Positions 5,752 through 6,845 of a stretch of DNA of 6,845 nt are shown in pieces. Position 1 is the first letter of the stretch, and every line of letters starts with the position of its first letter. The notes below the pieces were generated by a model. The model was not told where the DNA came from. It worked only from the letters and a program-made list of their open reading frames with translations, and searched no databases. Made by a program: the position numbers and the translations under genes. Origin of the DNA: an uncultured Bacteroidota bacterium (GTDB lineage: Bacteria; Bacteroidota; Ignavibacteria; UBA10030; UBA8401); contig CALETH010000128.1 in the NCBI GenBank assembly GCA_937920105.1, forward strand, positions 1 to 6,845. Direction: 5' to 3'.

Positions 5752-5784
5752 AGATTTGTCAAGTTTTTAAAACTTGACAAATCT
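5752..5784. repeat. Perfect 15-bp-stem palindrome, copy 2 (AGATTTGTCAAGTTT)
   Basis: agatttgtcaagttt (5752-5766) is exactly complementary to 5770-5784 around a TTA loop. It lies between the ligase-like gene and the glycosyltransferase gene, and its outer edge supplies two of the three bases of the ligase TAG stop codon (5783-5785 on the minus strand). It matches copy 1 except for one compensated stem pair and the loop. Confidence 0.85.
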
Positions 5785-6845
5785 ATGAGTTCTGAGTTTT
5801 TACAGAAGCCAAACACAAACCAACAGTGAACCAAATAAAAATCATAATTTCATGGTCGCCAAAGTTCCATTCAAATATACCATTTATTTGAAATCCAATA
5901 AATGCGGCAAATGCACCTGTTGCTATTGAGCCAATAAGCCAGTTATTTTTATATTCCTTGGCATAAGTATATTCTATTATTCCAATTTTTATAAATAATA
6001 TAAGGAGAACAATTAAACCAATTGCTCCAAGTGTTACTAACAGTGTAATAAAATTATTATGAAGATGTCCGCCGGTTTCAGTATCATCTACAGATTTATA
6101 TTTTTCGTAAAATTTGTGTAAATCTGTATCTCCTACCCCTAAGAATGGATAATCTTTCCAGATTTTTATTCCGGTTTTCCACATGTTGAGCCGCCCGTAA
6201 TTACTGGGATGACTTAAATCCACAATACTTTTTGCTCGTTCAATTTGGTGTTGCGGTGCAAAAAGAAAAAAGAGAATGATAAAACTTCCTAATACGATGA
6301 GAAGTTTTTTATTCATCAAAAAACTTATGGCAATTATTCCGGCAAGAAAACCTAACCACGAACTTCGTGTATTGGTAAGAATTAGTGCAATAAATATTGG
6401 TAAAAGGGTTATTGAAAAAATTATTTTTTGTTTTTTTGGTGTATCACGATGAATAAGAAATGGTATTGTTAATAAACAGAGTATCATTTTTATTCCGCCG
6501 GTGGTCATGTAATGTTGAAAAACAAATAATCGTTCTTGATGTTCTACAAAATAAAAAATGATTTCTATTATGGAAAGAAAACTTGTAACGCTATTCAATA
6601 CTATCAATAATAGTATTATTCTTTTTTGTGTTGTGAACGAAAGTATTATTAAGTACACAAAAATTATTAATAATAATCTTCGGGAATGATTTAATGCTTC
6701 GGCTGGATACACTGCTGTGGCAGAAGTGAGTAATTCTATAAAAATATAAGCGAGAAAAAAATAGTCTAATGGTGTGCGTGGAAAAATCCAGCGTTTTTCC
6801 ATCACACTCCAAATAATAACAAGAAGTATTGATGCACCAAACAAT
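5783..6845 (-). CDS. O-antigen ligase / Wzy-type polytopic membrane protein (N-terminus outside window)
   Basis: At least 353 residues are present and the frame is open to the window edge; the first codon at the edge is TTG, and the true start with one or more further membrane helices is probably beyond it, since relatives are usually 400-450 residues. About ten hydrophobic segments are visible. Features of the Wzy_C/WaaL superfamily are TNTRSSWLGFLAGI (157-170, Arg160), then after two more helices a long extracytoplasmic loop (about 196-264) with GRLNMWKTGIKIWKDYPFLG (217-236, Arg218) and GHLHNNFITLLVTLGAIG (259-276, His262). WaaL ligases use conserved arginines and a loop histidine to transfer undecaprenyl-linked polysaccharide to lipid A-core in the periplasm. 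A neighbouring WaaE-like transferase supports a ligase, but Wzy polymerases and other bacterial glycan ligases share this fold. The C-terminus ends at a TAG partly formed by a palindromic repeat. Confidence 0.83.
   Translation of the reverse strand, partial: LFGASILLVIIWSVMEKRWIFPRTPLDYFFLAYIFIELLTSATAVYPAEALNHSRRLLLIIFVYLIILSFTTQKRIILLLIVLNSVTSFLSIIEIIFYFVEHQERLFVFQHYMTTGGIKMILCLLTIPFLIHRDTPKKQKIIFSITLLPIFIALILTNTRSSWLGFLAGIIAISFLMNKKLLIVLGSFIILFFLFAPQHQIERAKSIVDLSHPSNYGRLNMWKTGIKIWKDYPFLGVGDTDLHKFYEKYKSVDDTETGGHLHNNFITLLVTLGAIGLIVLLILFIKIGIIEYTYAKEYKNNWLIGSIATGAFAAFIGFQINGIFEWNFGDHEIMIFIWFTVGLCLASVKTQNS

Noticed and set aside
5515..5829. Plus-strand open frame opposite the glycosyltransferase gene
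   Set aside because: It is antisense to conserved GT2 motifs and runs into the palindrome; no evidence of a real protein.
6842..6844. TTG at the window edge as the true start of the ligase-like protein
   Set aside because: The frame stays open to the edge and the protein is shorter than usual relatives, so this codon is most likely an internal leucine.

Overview
The window looks like chromosomal DNA of a low-GC Gram-negative bacterium of the Bacteroidota/Chlorobi (FCB) group, most plausibly an Ignavibacteria- or Kapabacteria-like lineage. The evidence is an LPS-assembly pair (ligase plus core-type glycosyltransferase), a lipoprotein with a lipobox, AT-rich start regions mostly without Shine-Dalgarno sequences, a DUF1844 protein, a small-type PurL, and several families of short palindromic intergenic repeats that I recall from such genomes. 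The taxonomic call is an inference.

Left part, plus strand (1-2963). The window opens in the last 53 codons of a complex I subunit, most likely nuoM. A startless, decayed C-terminal piece of a type IIG (Eco57I/TaqI-like) restriction-modification enzyme follows directly after the nuoM stop. Next come a degenerate 8-bp tandem repeat, a GTCCCCTC-type palindromic repeat and a short AT-rich leader (659-737). The leader shows a 7-bp tandem duplication at 661-674 but no clear promoter or riboswitch. It precedes an intact purL (small-type FGAM synthase). No purS or purQ is visible.

Right part, minus strand (3062-6845). Read in the direction of transcription, the genes are an O-antigen ligase-like membrane protein cut by the window edge, a WaaE-like family 2 glycosyltransferase, a DUF1844 protein, NAD kinase, and a thioredoxin-fold lipoprotein that converges on purL. 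The first two probably act together in LPS outer-core/O-antigen assembly. The last three have no obvious common pathway.

The most distinctive pattern is that all four gaps between these co-directional genes (56-100 bp) carry at least one palindromic repeat. Two of these are near-identical perfect 15-bp stems flanking the glycosyltransferase gene, and they differ by a compensatory base-pair change. The palindromes also create false upstream start codons for two genes, which I have moved downstream. I see no complete new defence or mobile system. The strongest leads are the restriction-enzyme remnant and the palindrome set.
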